Shown: one piece after another, positions 1 through 11,400 of the stretch
Layout: every line of letters begins with the position of its first letter
Numbering within the stretch: the stretch's first letter is position 1
Source of the DNA: Ahaetulla prasina
Lineage: Eukaryota > Chordata > Lepidosauria > Squamata > Colubridae
Direction of reading: 5' to 3'
NCBI RefSeq assembly: GCF_028640845.1
Contig: NC_080540.1
Coordinates: 167,146,752-167,210,751, forward strand
Length of the DNA stretch: 64,000 bases
Position numbers and translations under genes: made by a program
The notes under the pieces: generated by a model
What the model was told of the DNA's origin: nothing
Databases searched by the model: none
What the model saw: only the letters and a program-made list of their open reading frames with translations

Positions 1-295
1 GCGCAAGCCAAACTGAAAGGTGGGGGAACGTGTGCATGCGCGGACATGCACGCATGCGCAGCAGAGATCCAAAGACCAGCTGGCCGCCGGGAGATGGGAC
101 ATCCCAACACTGGCAGCGCAGCAAGAGGTAAGATCTATTTCTTTGGTGAGCTTCTGTTTCGTTGTTTGCAGGGAAACAGAAGCGCACGAAAGAAACGCCA
201 CGGAGATCTGACCTGGGGCGACGGCATACGTGCCAGCAGAAAGGGCTCTGCGTGCCACCTCTGGCACGTGTGCCACAGGTTCGCCATCACGGCAA
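1..295. mobile_element. hAT-like MITE, right end only (cut by window start)
   Basis: The segment ends GTGCCACAGGTTCGCCATCACGG, the conserved right end of a MITE family present at 10463-11219, 25285-25810 and 28177-28419. It includes the family's CGCATGCGCAGCAGAGATC and CCAGCTGGCCG phrases. About 100 bp (125-225) with no match to the other copies lies inside it. Confidence 0.7.
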
Positions 296-602
296 CAGAG
301 GGATTGTGGTTGCTAGGTTACCAGAGCCTAACATAGGCAGGATCCAAGGAATGGAAGAAATTAAGCCTACCGGGCCTGGATGTGACTGGAATCTCTCTAA
401 TGGATTCTGTGGAAAGAAGAGGATGCACCTGGGGTTAAAGAAGGCCACTCTGTCATCTGTGGCTGAAGATAGGTTGCTTGTGTGGTGCAAATAAGCAATC
501 CTGGACAGAATATATACCAGAATCCATGTGCTCTTAGTAGTATCCCTTAAGGTACTACTTAGTGGTTCAAAGTTCCCTTTGCAGAGTGGGAGGGTCTCCA
601 TG

Positions 603-740
603 CAGTGGTGGGATTCAAATAATTTAACAACCGGTTCTCTGCCCTAATGATTTCTTCCAACAACCAGTTTCACCAAACTGCTCAGAAAGTTAACAACCGG
701 TTCTCCCAAAGTGGTGCGAACTGGCTGAATCCCACCACTG
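603..740. mobile_element. hAT-like MITE, complete, 138 bp
   Basis: Ends are CAGTGGTGGGATTCA and TGAATCCCACCACTG, perfect 15-bp inverted repeats. The flanks are an exact 8-bp target duplication, tctccatg (595-602 and 741-748). The interior has two ACAACCGGTTCTC-like repeats. No coding capacity. Confidence 0.95.
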
Positions 741-953
741 TCTCCATGCCATTTTCTAGGCAGGATAAGCAGACGACCAGATTCTGCAATTGTCCAGCTG
801 CATTGTGAACCTTATACTGGTTTCTTGGAAAAAGGTTCCTGTGAACACTTCAGTAAGGAGGCTGAATACCAAAGGGGTCGCCTGGGCACTGCACCTTTCA
901 AACGGGGTGACTCAGCCTCATGGTTTCCCCATCTATTCAGACTGAATTCAGTC

Positions 954-1461
954 CAGGGGTGAAATGCTCCCGGTTTGGACCAGATCGCCCGATCCGCTAG
1001 CGATGCGGCAGGTGGTTCAGAGAACTGGTAGCAAAAATCCCTCCCTCCCCATGTCCAGCTGAGCCGCGCGATCATCAGAGGTTGTTTTTTTTAACTTTTA
1101 AAAGCACTTTTTCTTCGGCCAAAGAAATGCTTTTAAATGTAAAAAAAAAAGGCTCTGATGATCATGCGGCTCAGCTGGGATCGTCAGAGCCTTTTAAAAG
1201 CATTTTTTCTACAAGCTCTTCAGCCAAAGAGATTGTAAAAAATGCTTTTAAAAGGCTCTGATGATCCCAGCTGAGCCGCACGATCATTAGAGGCTTTTAA
1301 AAGCATTTTTTCTACAACCTCTTCGGCCGAAGAGCTTGTAGAAAAAATGCTTTTAAAAGTTAAAAAAAAAAAAAGTTGGCCACGCCCACCCAGTCACATT
1401 ACCCCCACCACCAAGCCATGCCCACAGAACCGGTAGTAACAAATTTTACATTTCACCCCTG
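954..1461. mobile_element. hAT-like MITE, 508 bp, with internal foldback
   Basis: Starts CAGGGGTGAAAT and ends ATTTCACCCCTG, with an exact 8-bp duplication attcagtc (946-953, 1462-1469). The interior (about 1055-1360) is a series of inverted copies of a GGCTCTGATGATC...GCGGCTCAGCTGGGATC module and of AAAAGCATTTTTTCTACAA, able to fold into long hairpins. Confidence 0.95.
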
Positions 1462-1710
1462 ATTCAGTCCCAAAGGTTTGTTCAAAGAGTAAGTGATGAT
1501 GGATAAAAGAGGAATCAAGCAAGCAAAACGAGGTACTCCCTATCATGGGATCCAAATTCTTCTTACTCCAGGTCAGACCCCTTACTTATTTAAAGTCAAT
1601 ATTGTTTATTCTGTTTTGAAAAGGCTTCCGGGGTTTCCTACCATTACTTGGCATCTCATTTGGAGAGGCCAGGGATGATCCTGAGCCTTGTGTCTCTCAT
1701 TGTGCTGCAT

Positions 1711-1841
1711 CAGTATTTTTCAAATTTAGCAACTTTAAGACGGACTTCAAGTCCCAGAACACCTCGGTGAGCACCTACTGAGGAATTCTGGGAACTGAAG
1801 TCCATACATACATTAAAAGTTGCCAAGTTTGAAAAATGCTG
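1711..1841. mobile_element. hAT-like MITE (AGCAACTTTAAGA type), 131 bp
   Basis: The left end CAGTATTTTTCAAATTTAGC and the right end ending GTTTGAAAAATGCTG are inverted repeats. The AACTTTAAGA...TTAAAAGTTGCCAAG subterminal block is shared with the elements at 13209 and 26727. Flanking octamers (tgctgcat, agcttcac) match at only five positions, so it is old. Confidence 0.75.
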
Positions 1842-3870
1842 AGCTTCACGAACTCTGCCAAGAATCCATGGCTTTGCATTCCTTTCTTTCTCTCCCACAG
1901 CTTGTATCTATACTTGCATTATCATCCGAGCCAAAAATGTAAGTATACGCGTGGCTTAGCACACAAGGAGACACCAGCATGCCAATTGGCCACAGTTTTA
2001 ATAGTTCTACCTTTGACAGATAGTCTGAAAGACCCTCTTCACAATAATACTAATGCAGAGATCGGGCTTGGGGAGGCGTTGCCAGCAAGCATGTTGCTAC
2101 AATATTGGTGACTATGATCATAAGACATGTTTCTATTCACTTTCCGTGTGTTTATCAAATAGAGAAAAGGCATCCTGTGTATTTGCTGCTTAGCTCAAGG
2201 CAGTAGGCCTTATGTCTTGTGGACTTAAATAAAGCATGAAATGGTATTAGTAATCTCATAGCTACAGGCCAGGAAGAATGGTCTGAACACAGAGATGTAT
2301 GCTCAGTATGAGCTAAGCCAGCTCAGAATACGGAGTAACCTGGAACTATCAAAGGCAAAGGATTATGGGAAACAAATCCAAATCCATATATCTTTAACTA
2401 TTGATTGTTTGATTATATGCCATCGAGTTACTCTCAATTCATCGCAATCACAGAGATTTTCTCCATTAGAGGCTGCCAAACATTTGGCGTGTCAAACACA
2501 GCGTTTGCAAAATGTCTCATTTCAAGTGTGATACCAACCATTTCAAGAATATTGAAAGCGTTTCAGATCACAAGCTGGAGCGTTCCAAGAGCTTGGTTTT
2601 GAGCTCAAGATCGTTCCAAAAAGCTTCGGGCAACCCATTTCACAAAATTTTGGCCTCAAAACATTTCAAAAATGAAATATTGTGAGCTGCTTATTTATTT
2701 TGCTTACCCTCCACTTTTGTCCAAAAAAAAAGTGTATTCGTTGCAATCATAGGTTTGCCTAAACTAATTCTGATTTGTACATTATCCTGGCCACACCTTG
2801 TATAATGTTTTACTCCAGGCTATGAGGTTCCAGGGGAGAAGGAGGGAAGGAAAGAATCTGGCATGCATGTGATTGGTTGTGATTTTTTTTTAAATCACAG
2901 TGATAATAAAAAGTCAAATTCTGAAATATAATTGATTCTGAATGACAACATCTGTCTCCAATGTGTAATAATGAAGGAAAGAAGGCAGGGCAAAGGAACG
3001 AACAGATGCATACATAAATGTTCATGCAGCTCTTTTAAAAATAAGACGGATCACCTGCCTGAAGCACAGAAGCACTGGAAGACTAATATGCAATTCATTG
3101 GTATCTTCATTGGTATTTTATTTGTAGAGTTGGGCTCAACAAAAAAAAAAGTTTATTTCCTTATTTTTCCCCATCTCAATTTTTTCTATAAGATAGCTCT
3201 TAAAACTACACTTTCCTTTTTTTAATCTACAAAATAAACGCATGAAGTGAATTGGGCTGAGCAATGATAACTGGTCCAGATTCATCCACTCTTGATTCAC
3301 AGCAAAACAAAGATATGAATGGGGGCTTTTGGAGATTACACTCCCACCCCCAACCAATTTTATTTTTATAAATTGGTAGGAAGTTTGCCTGCACAAAATT
3401 ATCTCAAATCCTTGCAGTTTAAGCTTCCTAAATACTATCAGTTGGGGTCTCAAAACAATATAGGCCAATTTTTTCCAAGCACAAAGTAGCAAACTTTTAA
3501 TAATGTCTTAGCTGATCTTGACAAGTTCATAAAGCTCCAAGGGAGAAATTGTTCCTTTAGCTTTTTATGTCTTTGGGCTAGATCAACCTCCCAGCTCTAC
3601 TCTTTCCTTGAAATGCTCTAAAGGGAACTCCTCAAAACTGATCTGTTGCTTGGCACTTACTAGTGGCCCTCTCTAACAACGTCCCTTTATTCAACGATAA
3701 CACTGATGGATTGAAATGAGGAAATGGCTGTTTTATGTGGGCAGAGACGCTGGTGGACATAATGAGACTGGGTACAACAGACCAGTCTGGACTTTTCACC
3801 TCAATCAGGTTGGGTATCCTGGTAATTAAAGTTTTCCCTTTACAAGTCACCCTTAGATGGTAGTCTAGTG
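1842..3870. other. No gene recognised
   Basis: AT-rich intron sequence with poly-A/T runs. I see no repeat family that I can name and no exon with splice sites and homology. Confidence 0.5.
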
Positions 3871-3976
3871 CATGGGTATCAAACTTGCGGCGTTATGTTG
3901 CCGTCACATGACATATCACAACGTTTTTTCCCCTTCACGGAGCTGGGGTGGGGGTGGCCTGTGTGTGACGCATCTG
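3871..3976. mobile_element. hAT-like MITE (GTGTCAAACT type), right end truncated
   Basis: Begins CATGGGTATCAAACTTGCGG like the complete copy at 13344. The right inverted repeat is missing, yet the flanks still look like a target duplication (gtctagtg 3863-3870, gtctactg 3977-3984), so the loss was probably internal. Confidence 0.65.
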
Positions 3977-4374
3977 GTCTACTGCAATTCAGATTTGACT
4001 TTGTTGAATCAAAATTTTCATATAAGGTAAATCAGTACCTTGAGAATCTCCTAGTTGAGAGAGAGCTTGTGGTACCTTTCAAAAGCAAAACAGGTAATCT
4101 TATACTATTCCAAAATATACACTTAAGAATTTTCCTCCTTACCTCCATCACATTCCTTACCATACTGGATATTAAGAAATTGCCTCATATAGGGCGACCA
4201 AATCAGGCCTGCAAAACTGCAGAGGTCCACCAGCTAGCACTAGAATGATAAGAGACTCTTGCTGCCATCTGAATTTTGAGCAACCAAAAGGAAGCTTAGG
4301 AGTGAGTATGAAATAGAAAATATGCTTTGTTTCTAACCTGAAACAAACCGTTGTAATAGAGTAACAGATTGCAA

Positions 4375-5106
4375 CTCTAATAGAGTTGGAAGGGACCTTG
4401 GAGATCTTTTAGTCCAACCCCCTGCTTAGGCAGGAAACCCTACACCACTTCAGACAAATGGTTATCCAACATCTTAAAAACTTCCAGTGTTGCAGCATTT
4501 ACAACTTCTGGAGGCAAGTTGTTCCACTGATTGATTGATTGATAATTCCTTAATTCTAATTTGCTTCTCTCCTTGATTAGTTTCCACCCATTGCTTCTTG
4601 TCCTACCCTCAGGTGCTTTGGAGAATAGCTTGACTCCCTCTTATTTGTGGCAACCCCTGAGATATTGGAACACTGCTATCATGTCTCCTCTAGTCCTTCT
4701 TTTCATTAAACTAGACATACCCAATTCCTGCAACCGTTCTTCATGTTTTAACCTCCAGTCCCCTGGATGATTATCTTTGTTGCACTTCTATGCACTCTTT
4801 CTAGAGTCTCAACATCGTGTTTACATCGTGGTGGCCAAAACTGAATGCAGTATTCCAAGTGTGGCCTTACCAAGGCATTATAAAGTGGTATTAACACTTC
4901 ACGTGATCTTGATTCTATCCCTCTGTTTATGCAGCCTAGAACTGTTGGCTTTTTTGGCAGCTGCTGCACACTGCTGGCTCATATCTAAATGGTTGTCCAC
5001 TAGGACTCCAAGATCCCTCTCACAGTTACTACTGTTGACCAAGGTATCACATATACTGTATCTGTGCATTTTGTTTTTCTTGCCTAAATGTAGAACCTTA
5101 CTTTTT
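4375..5106 (-). mobile_element. CR1-type LINE 3' fragment
   Basis: On the minus strand it encodes pieces of the C-terminal part of CR1 ORF2 ([34 protein letters not shown]) in broken frames, and ends in the CR1 3' end (CAACTCTATTAGAG on minus). It is 5'-truncated, lacks the catalytic part of the reverse transcriptase and is degenerate. Same family as 34560 and 35793. Confidence 0.92.
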
Positions 5107-6249
5107 GTGTTCTTGAAGTCCTGAGGAATCGTTTTGGTTGTCTATGGCTTGGCAAAAATAAAATCTGGAAAGGTTTTGAGGAATCCTTGGTTCTCTCCGA
5201 GCTTTTCTTGCAGACGTTTCATTACCCAAACTAGGTAACACCATCAGTGCTAGGATAGATTTTGTTCCTGGTCCTGACTGAAACAAAATCTAAAAGGATC
5301 CTGGGGTGATATTAGAGGGGGAATAGGATAAAACCAGTATATCTTGACCTGTCTTGCCACACCTCTTCATGACCTGTGCAACTCACCCATCCTAAATTCC
5401 AGTGCTTTCTTCTTTATTTTTTTCTCGAGCCACGGCCAGTGTCATGAAGACATGAGCTTTTCCCGGTCTTCTCCCCACCGTTATTCCCACCCAGAATCTA
5501 ATATCTGGAACAGAACCAACCTATTTTATTCCATATGTATGCCAAACTGTCCAAAACACAGACATTTCAGTTCAGGCACAGGCCAGCTGTTCCAGGCACA
5601 GAATGGTCTGTGCACAGAAAAATTTGCACATCCCTATGGTAGCCCGAGGCTTTCAAACTCTAGTCTGCTCAGCATATATGAGGCGTGGGGAGGGGGGGGG
5701 CACATATTTTTCTCCTCTTCCACTAAGCAAAAAAAAAAAAAAAAAAAAAGGATTTGTCCACTGTGAAGGACAAATGTGAACCCAGCTGCCTCCGGTTGGT
5801 ACCTGGGATACGTTTGGCAAGAGACAGCAGGCTCCAACGGGACAATCCCTACTGCATCATCCCCCAACCCCTCAAGAGCAAAAGCAGCAGGTTTTATGGC
5901 ATCCCCACCACGGGAGGAATAAGAGGAAGATTAATTCCAATCCAAGAATAAGGCTTGGCAGCTCTTAATAGCCAAGATTGTAGTCTCGGTGCCGAATGGC
6001 TTTTCGCCCAGCGATCTGGGGGTTGATTATTTCTTTAGCATCAATCCAGGCGGGCGCAGAGAAAAGTTTCCATCTTCTCAGGGCCATTTAGCCTTAGAGA
6101 CAGAGGAGAATGCTGAACAGGAGAAGCAATTGGGGTGGGAGAGAGAGAGAGAGAGAGAAGGAACAGCTTTCCTGTAACTACACAGGAAAGGAGACATTGG
6201 TCGTTTGTTCTAAGGGTCTCTCACACCAATGTGGGTGACCTTTAAAAGC
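5107..6249. other. No gene recognised; one arm of a dispersed hairpin repeat
   Basis: At 5166-5262 it contains an arm (GAGCTTTTCTTGCAGACG ... CTAGGTAACACCATCAG) of the family whose full palindrome is at 62454-62620. A poly-A run is at 5731-5748 and a short (AG)n at 6143-6160. The rest is unassigned. Confidence 0.6.
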
Positions 6250-6300
6250 TGGTCATTAGGGCAGAGAACCGGTTGTTAAATTACTTGAATCCCACCACTG
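6250..6300. mobile_element. hAT-like MITE end fragment
   Basis: The stretch ends TTGAATCCCACCACTG and contains AGAACCGGTTGTTAAATTA, the reverse complement of the left end of the 603-740 MITE. The other end is not present. Confidence 0.7.
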
Positions 6301-6489
6301 ACACAAACACACTTGTTTTCCCCTCATAAACTTTTCTTCTATAGCCTCTCTAAATGAACAGCATCCATACATGAGTAACAGAAGAAGTCCACTTTAGTAT
6401 CTAAAGATCTCTTCCTGAAACAACTTCAATAAGAGTGATGTGATCGATACTCTCAATCCTTAGCAAATCTTAACCTAAAGCACAATAGA

Positions 6490-6535
6490 TAGATGGATGG
6501 ATGGATGGAGGATGGATGGATGGATGGATGGAATG
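6490..6535. repeat. (GGAT)n microsatellite
   Basis: About 45 bp of GGAT/GATG repeats with one interruption. Confidence 0.9.
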
Positions 6536-6719
6536 GCACAAAGACACCAATCCCCACTCTTGTTTTTCCCAAATTCTTCCAGGAAATTTAAACTTCTCTG
6601 CCCTGAATGTTTGGCTTTTCTCACCAGCTCACCTCAGGGATGCTGGAAATCATGCCTATGTTGCCACATTACGGAGCAAGCCAAACAGCCACTGTGGACT
6701 CTGATGTTGCCTGATGGCC

Positions 6720-7395
6720 TACAGCATTGCATTACTACTGCAATGCTCTCTACATGGGGCTCCCCTTGAAGAGCACTTGGAGACTCCGGTTAGTCCAGAA
6801 TGCGGCTGCGCGGGTTATTGAGGGAGCAGCACGTAGCTCCCATGTAACACCTATCCTGCGCAGACTGCACTGGCTACCTGTGGTCTTCCGGGTGCGCTTC
6901 AAGGTTTTGGTGATGACCTTTAAAGCGCTCCATGGCTTAGGACCGGGATATTTACGGGACCGTCTTCTGCCGGCTTCAATCTCTCAGCGACCGGTGTGTT
7001 CTCACAGAGAGGGACTCCTTAGGGTGCCGTCAGCCAAACAATGTCGGCTGGCGGCCCCCAGAGGGAGGGCCTTCTCTGTGGGGGCTCCTACCCTGTGGAA
7101 TGAGCTTCCCCCTGGACTCCAGCTTCCCCCTGGACCTCGCGGCGAAAGGTCCGCGAACTTAAAACCTATTTGTTCCGTCTCGCTGGACTGGCTTGATTTT
7201 AAAAAAAATTTTTTTTTCATTTGATTAATTGGGGTTTTAAATTTTTAATAATTTATAGGGTGTAATTGTGTTTTAGTTTTGGCCAATTGAATGAGTTTTT
7301 TAAGGGTTGTTTTTTAATATTGTCTGTTTTCCTGTATTTTAACTGGCTGTTCACCGCCCTGAGTCCCTCGGGAGAAGGGCGGTCTATAAATTAAA
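6720..7395 (+). mobile_element. L2-like LINE 3' fragment
   Basis: Encodes the C-terminal part of an L2/CR1-clade ORF2 with an intact frame from 6727: CNALYMGLP is lightly altered, followed by VQNAAARVIEG, LRRLHWLPV, FKALHGLGPGYLRDRLLP and PTLWNELPPGLQ. The 3' end reads ACCGCCCTGAGTCCCTCGGG and runs into a long (ATT)n tail. It is 5'-truncated, with no catalytic motif. Confidence 0.92.
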
Positions 7396-7504
<109 letters not shown>

Positions 7505-8404
7505 GGCCTGCCCCACCAAGCTACGGTGCTCTGCTTCCCACTTCTCCTGTGCTGTCAATCTCTTGCTGCAACTTTTCATAACCTCCTTCAGATGGGTCTC
7601 CTCAGCTCTGACCTCCAGCCTCCCTGCTGATTCCGATTCCTGAATTGCTTTAAAATATAATCAGCTGCAGAAGGGAGGGGGAACAAGGGGGAGCAGCAGC
7701 GAAGGGAGTATATTTCCTTCTTATTAAAAAGCCCGCCGTGTATTTCATGGGAGAGAGGATTTTGCCCCGGCGTAGGCAGCTCCCTCCCCACCTTAGCTAG
7801 CAGTTCATTTCCATTCTCAATGAATGTAGCAGACGGGGTCCTGTGCCTCTTTATTGAATTGCTTGCAGCCAAGGGTTTAAAGGCCACAGCAGGGTAGTAT
7901 TATTAAAGGAGGGAAATGAGTCATATTGGAAAGCTTCAATCTGAATTAAAGTGTGTTTGTTCGGCAATATATTAGCTCTGGAGAGGACCTGAAAAGAGAT
8001 TCAGCGCTTGGGTCTCTGAGAGACAACTTTTCAATCAAGAGTAGTCCTTCGCATCAGCACCTTGGCTAGCACCCACAGAGGCAGAAATCAAGGCAGCGTG
8101 CACTGCTTAGAAAAATAATTATTATTTACTGTATACGTATCAGGGCCTATTGTATTCCTCTGCTTGCAAGCATAGTTGGTCCAAAAAAAAAAAAATCCCC
8201 ACCAACAAAACAAAAGATTCCATAATCAGAATAAATTTATACAAATGTAGCTAATTTTGCCTATTTGACCTTATTTGCATAATATATTCAAGTCTTTTGT
8301 ATTTTGTTGTTTTTTTTTATTTAATGATGGAAAGGAACAATGACATAGGTAGTGACCAGAAAGCTTGACTGGGGGAAATTTATTTGAACTGCTATCCTTT
8401 AACT

Positions 8405-8576
8405 CAGGGTTCCCCAACCCTCAGTCTATGGATTAACACAGAATGTCAGAACCGGGCCATACAAACCCGCGACCCCTCATCTGCAGCATGCAGGCAGCAC
8501 ACAAAACCACGCCCTCCATGGAAAAACTTCTCTCCACAAAACCAGTCCTGGTGCCCAAAAGGTTAGGAGGCCGCTG
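8405..8576. mobile_element. hAT-like MITE (TTCCCCAACC type), 172 bp
   Basis: Starts CAGGGTTCCCCAACCCT and ends GGTTAGGAGGCCGCTG (decayed inverted repeats). Flanking octamers ctttaact (8397-8404) and ctttaacc (8577-8584) match at 7 of 8 positions. Confidence 0.85.
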
Positions 8577-9297
8577 CTTTAACCTAGTACTACCCATACG
8601 CCATCAGCCCTGAGGGGTAGAAACATGCTTTAAACAGTTTTTTTTTAAATAGGATAGTAAATTCTGCACAAATTGATTCTTTTGTGAGATGTCCCGTAAG
8701 CCTCCTTAAATCGCCATGTGTGAATAGGTGGAAATATAAATTTTCTAAATAAATAAATATTCATGGAACTTCTCCTACCCCAGATTTCCTATGCCCATCA
8801 ATAAGGGTTGAAGGATTTTCCATATGTTTTTCATTCTCACAAGAAATCTACAACTTAAACCAGAAGGATTGCAGTTTTTTTTTTACTTTATAGGCATTTT
8901 TCCAATACAGTAAATACATTTGTTCTGTGTCCTTTTGTCTGCAATGTCAGTATTAAACTAATATGGCTTAGAATGTAAGTAAGCTTTCAACATTGTGCTC
9001 TTGATTTTTTTTTTTACTGAGTACTAACCAAATCCACATCTATCTGAATATGGATGGAGACTCAAATACTTGTTGAATCATTTGCAAAAATGCCTCAGGG
9101 GACAATGGCCTCATTAAGACCAGCAGGGAATTCATGGCACAGTCAGCAACTATGGATTCCCAAACATTATACATTTTCACCACTGAACCTGGAAGTATCC
9201 TAAGAATTTCCTGTGTAAATAAGTCTCCAGTACTCTGCTGTTTTTAAGGTAGTAACTGAAGTCCGGCCCTCCATTATATAACTTTATTATCAATATA

Positions 9298-9537
9298 TTC
9301 TCCAAAGCACCTGACAAGAAGAATGGATGGAAACTAATCAAGGAGAGAAGCAACCTAGAACTGAGGAGAAATGTCCTGACAGAACAATTAATCAGTGGAA
9401 CAACTTGCCTCCAGAAGTTGTGAATGCTCCAACACTGGGAGTTTTTAAGAAGATGTTGGATAACCATTTGTCTGAAGTGTCTAAGCAGAGGGTAGGGCTA
9501 GAAGACCCTCCAACTCTGTAATTATATTCTATTCTAT
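9298..9537 (+). mobile_element. CR1-type LINE 3' end
   Basis: Encodes ERSNLELRRN-like and WNNLPPEVVNAPTLGVFKKM sequence (frame 9327-9521), the C-terminal end of CR1 ORF2, then the CCTCCAACTCTGTAATTATA 3' end and a short ATTCT run. Confidence 0.9.
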
Positions 9538-10179
9538 GTCACAGTTGACAAGCCATGTCATTTTTGATGGTGACATGCCATACCTCCAGAACCTCTGGAA
9601 GTTACATGAGAAGGCCCTGTTCTTGTGCCACCTCAGGAATGTCTGAAAATCAAACATGAATGGACCACATTTTCCCACTCTTTTTGGAGGCTGCAAGACC
9701 ACACGAGAGCATTCATCAAAGTTTCCAGGCCTTGTGCAACCCAGAGCTGCCTCGGATAGGCATTTCTTTTTTCTTGACAAAGAGATAAATTGAAAATAAT
9801 TTACAATGATGTACGTATTTATTAAATAACAGATTTAAATAGTTTATTACTCTTTGTTATAAATGGTTTCTCTTTTGTCAGGGAGAGAGAAAACACACCG
9901 GTTGAGTCAAGGTAGGTGTTTTCTGTTTCAGGAAATGGGTAGGGGCTTACCAAGAGACCCTCTTAGAATGGAGAAGTCAACATTGTCTCTCTTTTAGGAA
10001 CACCATCTAGGGAAGGTAGTGGGGATAAGAAAGCAACAGCTACACAGAATGAAATGGGCAGATCCTCAGGAACCAACCATTTTGCTTACCCTGTAAACAG
10101 ATTTATCTTTAGAAGTTTAGTTATGTGTAAGATGAAGAGAAAGGTTTTTATGTCGGCTTTGACCGTTTTAGCAATCTGG

Positions 10180-10320
10180 CCAATTAATATATTTGTTTTA
10201 AATGTTTTTAAATCCGTTATTTATATTATGTGTATTTGTGTATTTTTAATATGGCTGTACACCGCCCTGAGTCCTTCGGGAGAAGGGCGGTATAGAAATT
10301 GGATTAATAAAAAACAAACA
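10180..10320 (+). mobile_element. L2-like LINE or SINE 3' end
   Basis: Contains CACCGCCCTGAGTCCTTCGG, GAGAAGGGCGGTATAGAAAT and an A-rich tail, the same 3' end as the elements at 6720 and 49898. Upstream homology fades. Confidence 0.75.
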
Positions 10321-10462
10321 AACCTGAAACCGGAGAGGCAAGAAGTTGCAAGAATCAGTAAAGATTTGGCAACATTCAACTGCTGCTTGTCATGCCAGTG
10401 TGTTAAGAGATGCCCCAACAGGCTATCCTGTAACTTGGGTTGAGCGCCAATTTGATCTAGGG

Positions 10463-11219
10463 CAGTGATGGCTAATCTTTTTTTCTTCAGGTGCCGAAAG
10501 CATGTGCGCACATGCTATTGTGCGTGTGTACCCGCACCCATAATGCAATGGGGCCGGGATAGCTCAGGCAATAGAGAAGCCTGTTATTAAAACACAGAGC
10601 CTGCAATTACTGCAGGTTCGAGCCTGGCCCAAGGTTGACTCAGCCTTCCACCCTTTATAAGGTAGGTAAAATGAGGACCCAGATTGTTGGGGGGGCAATA
10701 AGTTGACTTTGTAAAAAAAATATACAAATAGAATGAGACTATTGCCTTATACATTGTAAGCCGCCCTGAGTCTTCGGAGAAGGGCGGGGTATAAATGTAA
10801 ACAAAACAAAAAAAAATGCCCCTCCCGCATGCCCTGCCCCCTGCACATGCGCATGACCGTCCCCACATGCACATGCAACCCCCCTCCCCCCACGCATGCG
10901 CACGTGACCCCCTCCCCCTTTTGGCCCCACATCCCAAAACAGCACTAGGGAGGGGAAGCCTTTGCCTCCCAAAATGGCTGGGAGAGGGGAATCTCTGGAG
11001 ATCTGAGAAGGAACAGACAGCAGAAAGTTAAGGAGAAAGGTAGGTTCCCCCCATGCATGCTCATGTATCTCCCGCTTGCAGGGTAGACCCGAAAATCAGC
11101 TGGCCGGCAGGAAGCACAGGTGCATGCGCAGTAGAGCTGAGCTGGGCGATGGCTCGCGTGCCCGCAGGAGGGCTCCACATGCCACCTGTGGCACATGTGC
11201 CATAGGTTCGCCATCACAG
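10463..11219. mobile_element. hAT-like MITE (CAGTGATGGC type) carrying a nested SINE
   Basis: Starts CAGTGATGGCTAATC and ends GGTTCGCCATCACAG. Target duplication atctaggg (10455-10462) and gtctaggg (11220-11227), 7 of 8. CpG-rich GCATGCGCA repeats fill the interior, and a complete SINE lies at 10551-10814. Confidence 0.9.
10551..10814 (+). mobile_element. tRNA-derived SINE ("family A", L2-like tail), nested in the MITE
   Basis: tRNA-like head with box A-like GGGATAGCTCAGGCAATAG and box B GGTTCGAGCC, then AAGGTTGACTCAGCC, and a 3' end CCGCCCTGAGTCTTCGGAG identical in style to the L2-like LINE tail. This implies mobilisation by that LINE. Other copies are on the minus strand at 22631, 29531 and 49457. 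Confidence 0.88.
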
Positions 11220-11400
11220 GTCTAGGGGTTAAGGCCCTAGGCTAGAAAGTAGGACACCATAAGTGCAAGTTGCCTTAGTCATGAAAGGCAGCTGGGGGAT
11301 CTTGGGCCCATCACTCTCTCTCAGCCCAACTCACCTCACAGAATTGTTATGAGAAAAGAAGAAGGCGGCATTTTGGAATATAGTCATCACACTTACACAT

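Larger units (their letters stand above)
10445..11400 (+). mobile_element. Sauria-type SINE split by a hAT-like MITE
   Basis: The SINE head (10445-10462) and remainder (11228-11400) join across the MITE to give a tRNA-like box A (TTTGATCTAGGGGTTAAGGC). Then come the Sauria SINE body phrases CAGCTGGGGGATCTTGGGCC, CACTCTCTCTCAGCCCAACT and CACCTCACAGAATTGTTATG. The octamer duplicated by the MITE lies inside box A. Confidence 0.8.

Noticed and set aside
10551..10625. tRNA-like sequence with A and B boxes (similar heads at 30317, 60676, 63242)
   Set aside because: These are SINE heads; no full cloverleaf with a proper acceptor stem can be drawn and each continues into a SINE body.
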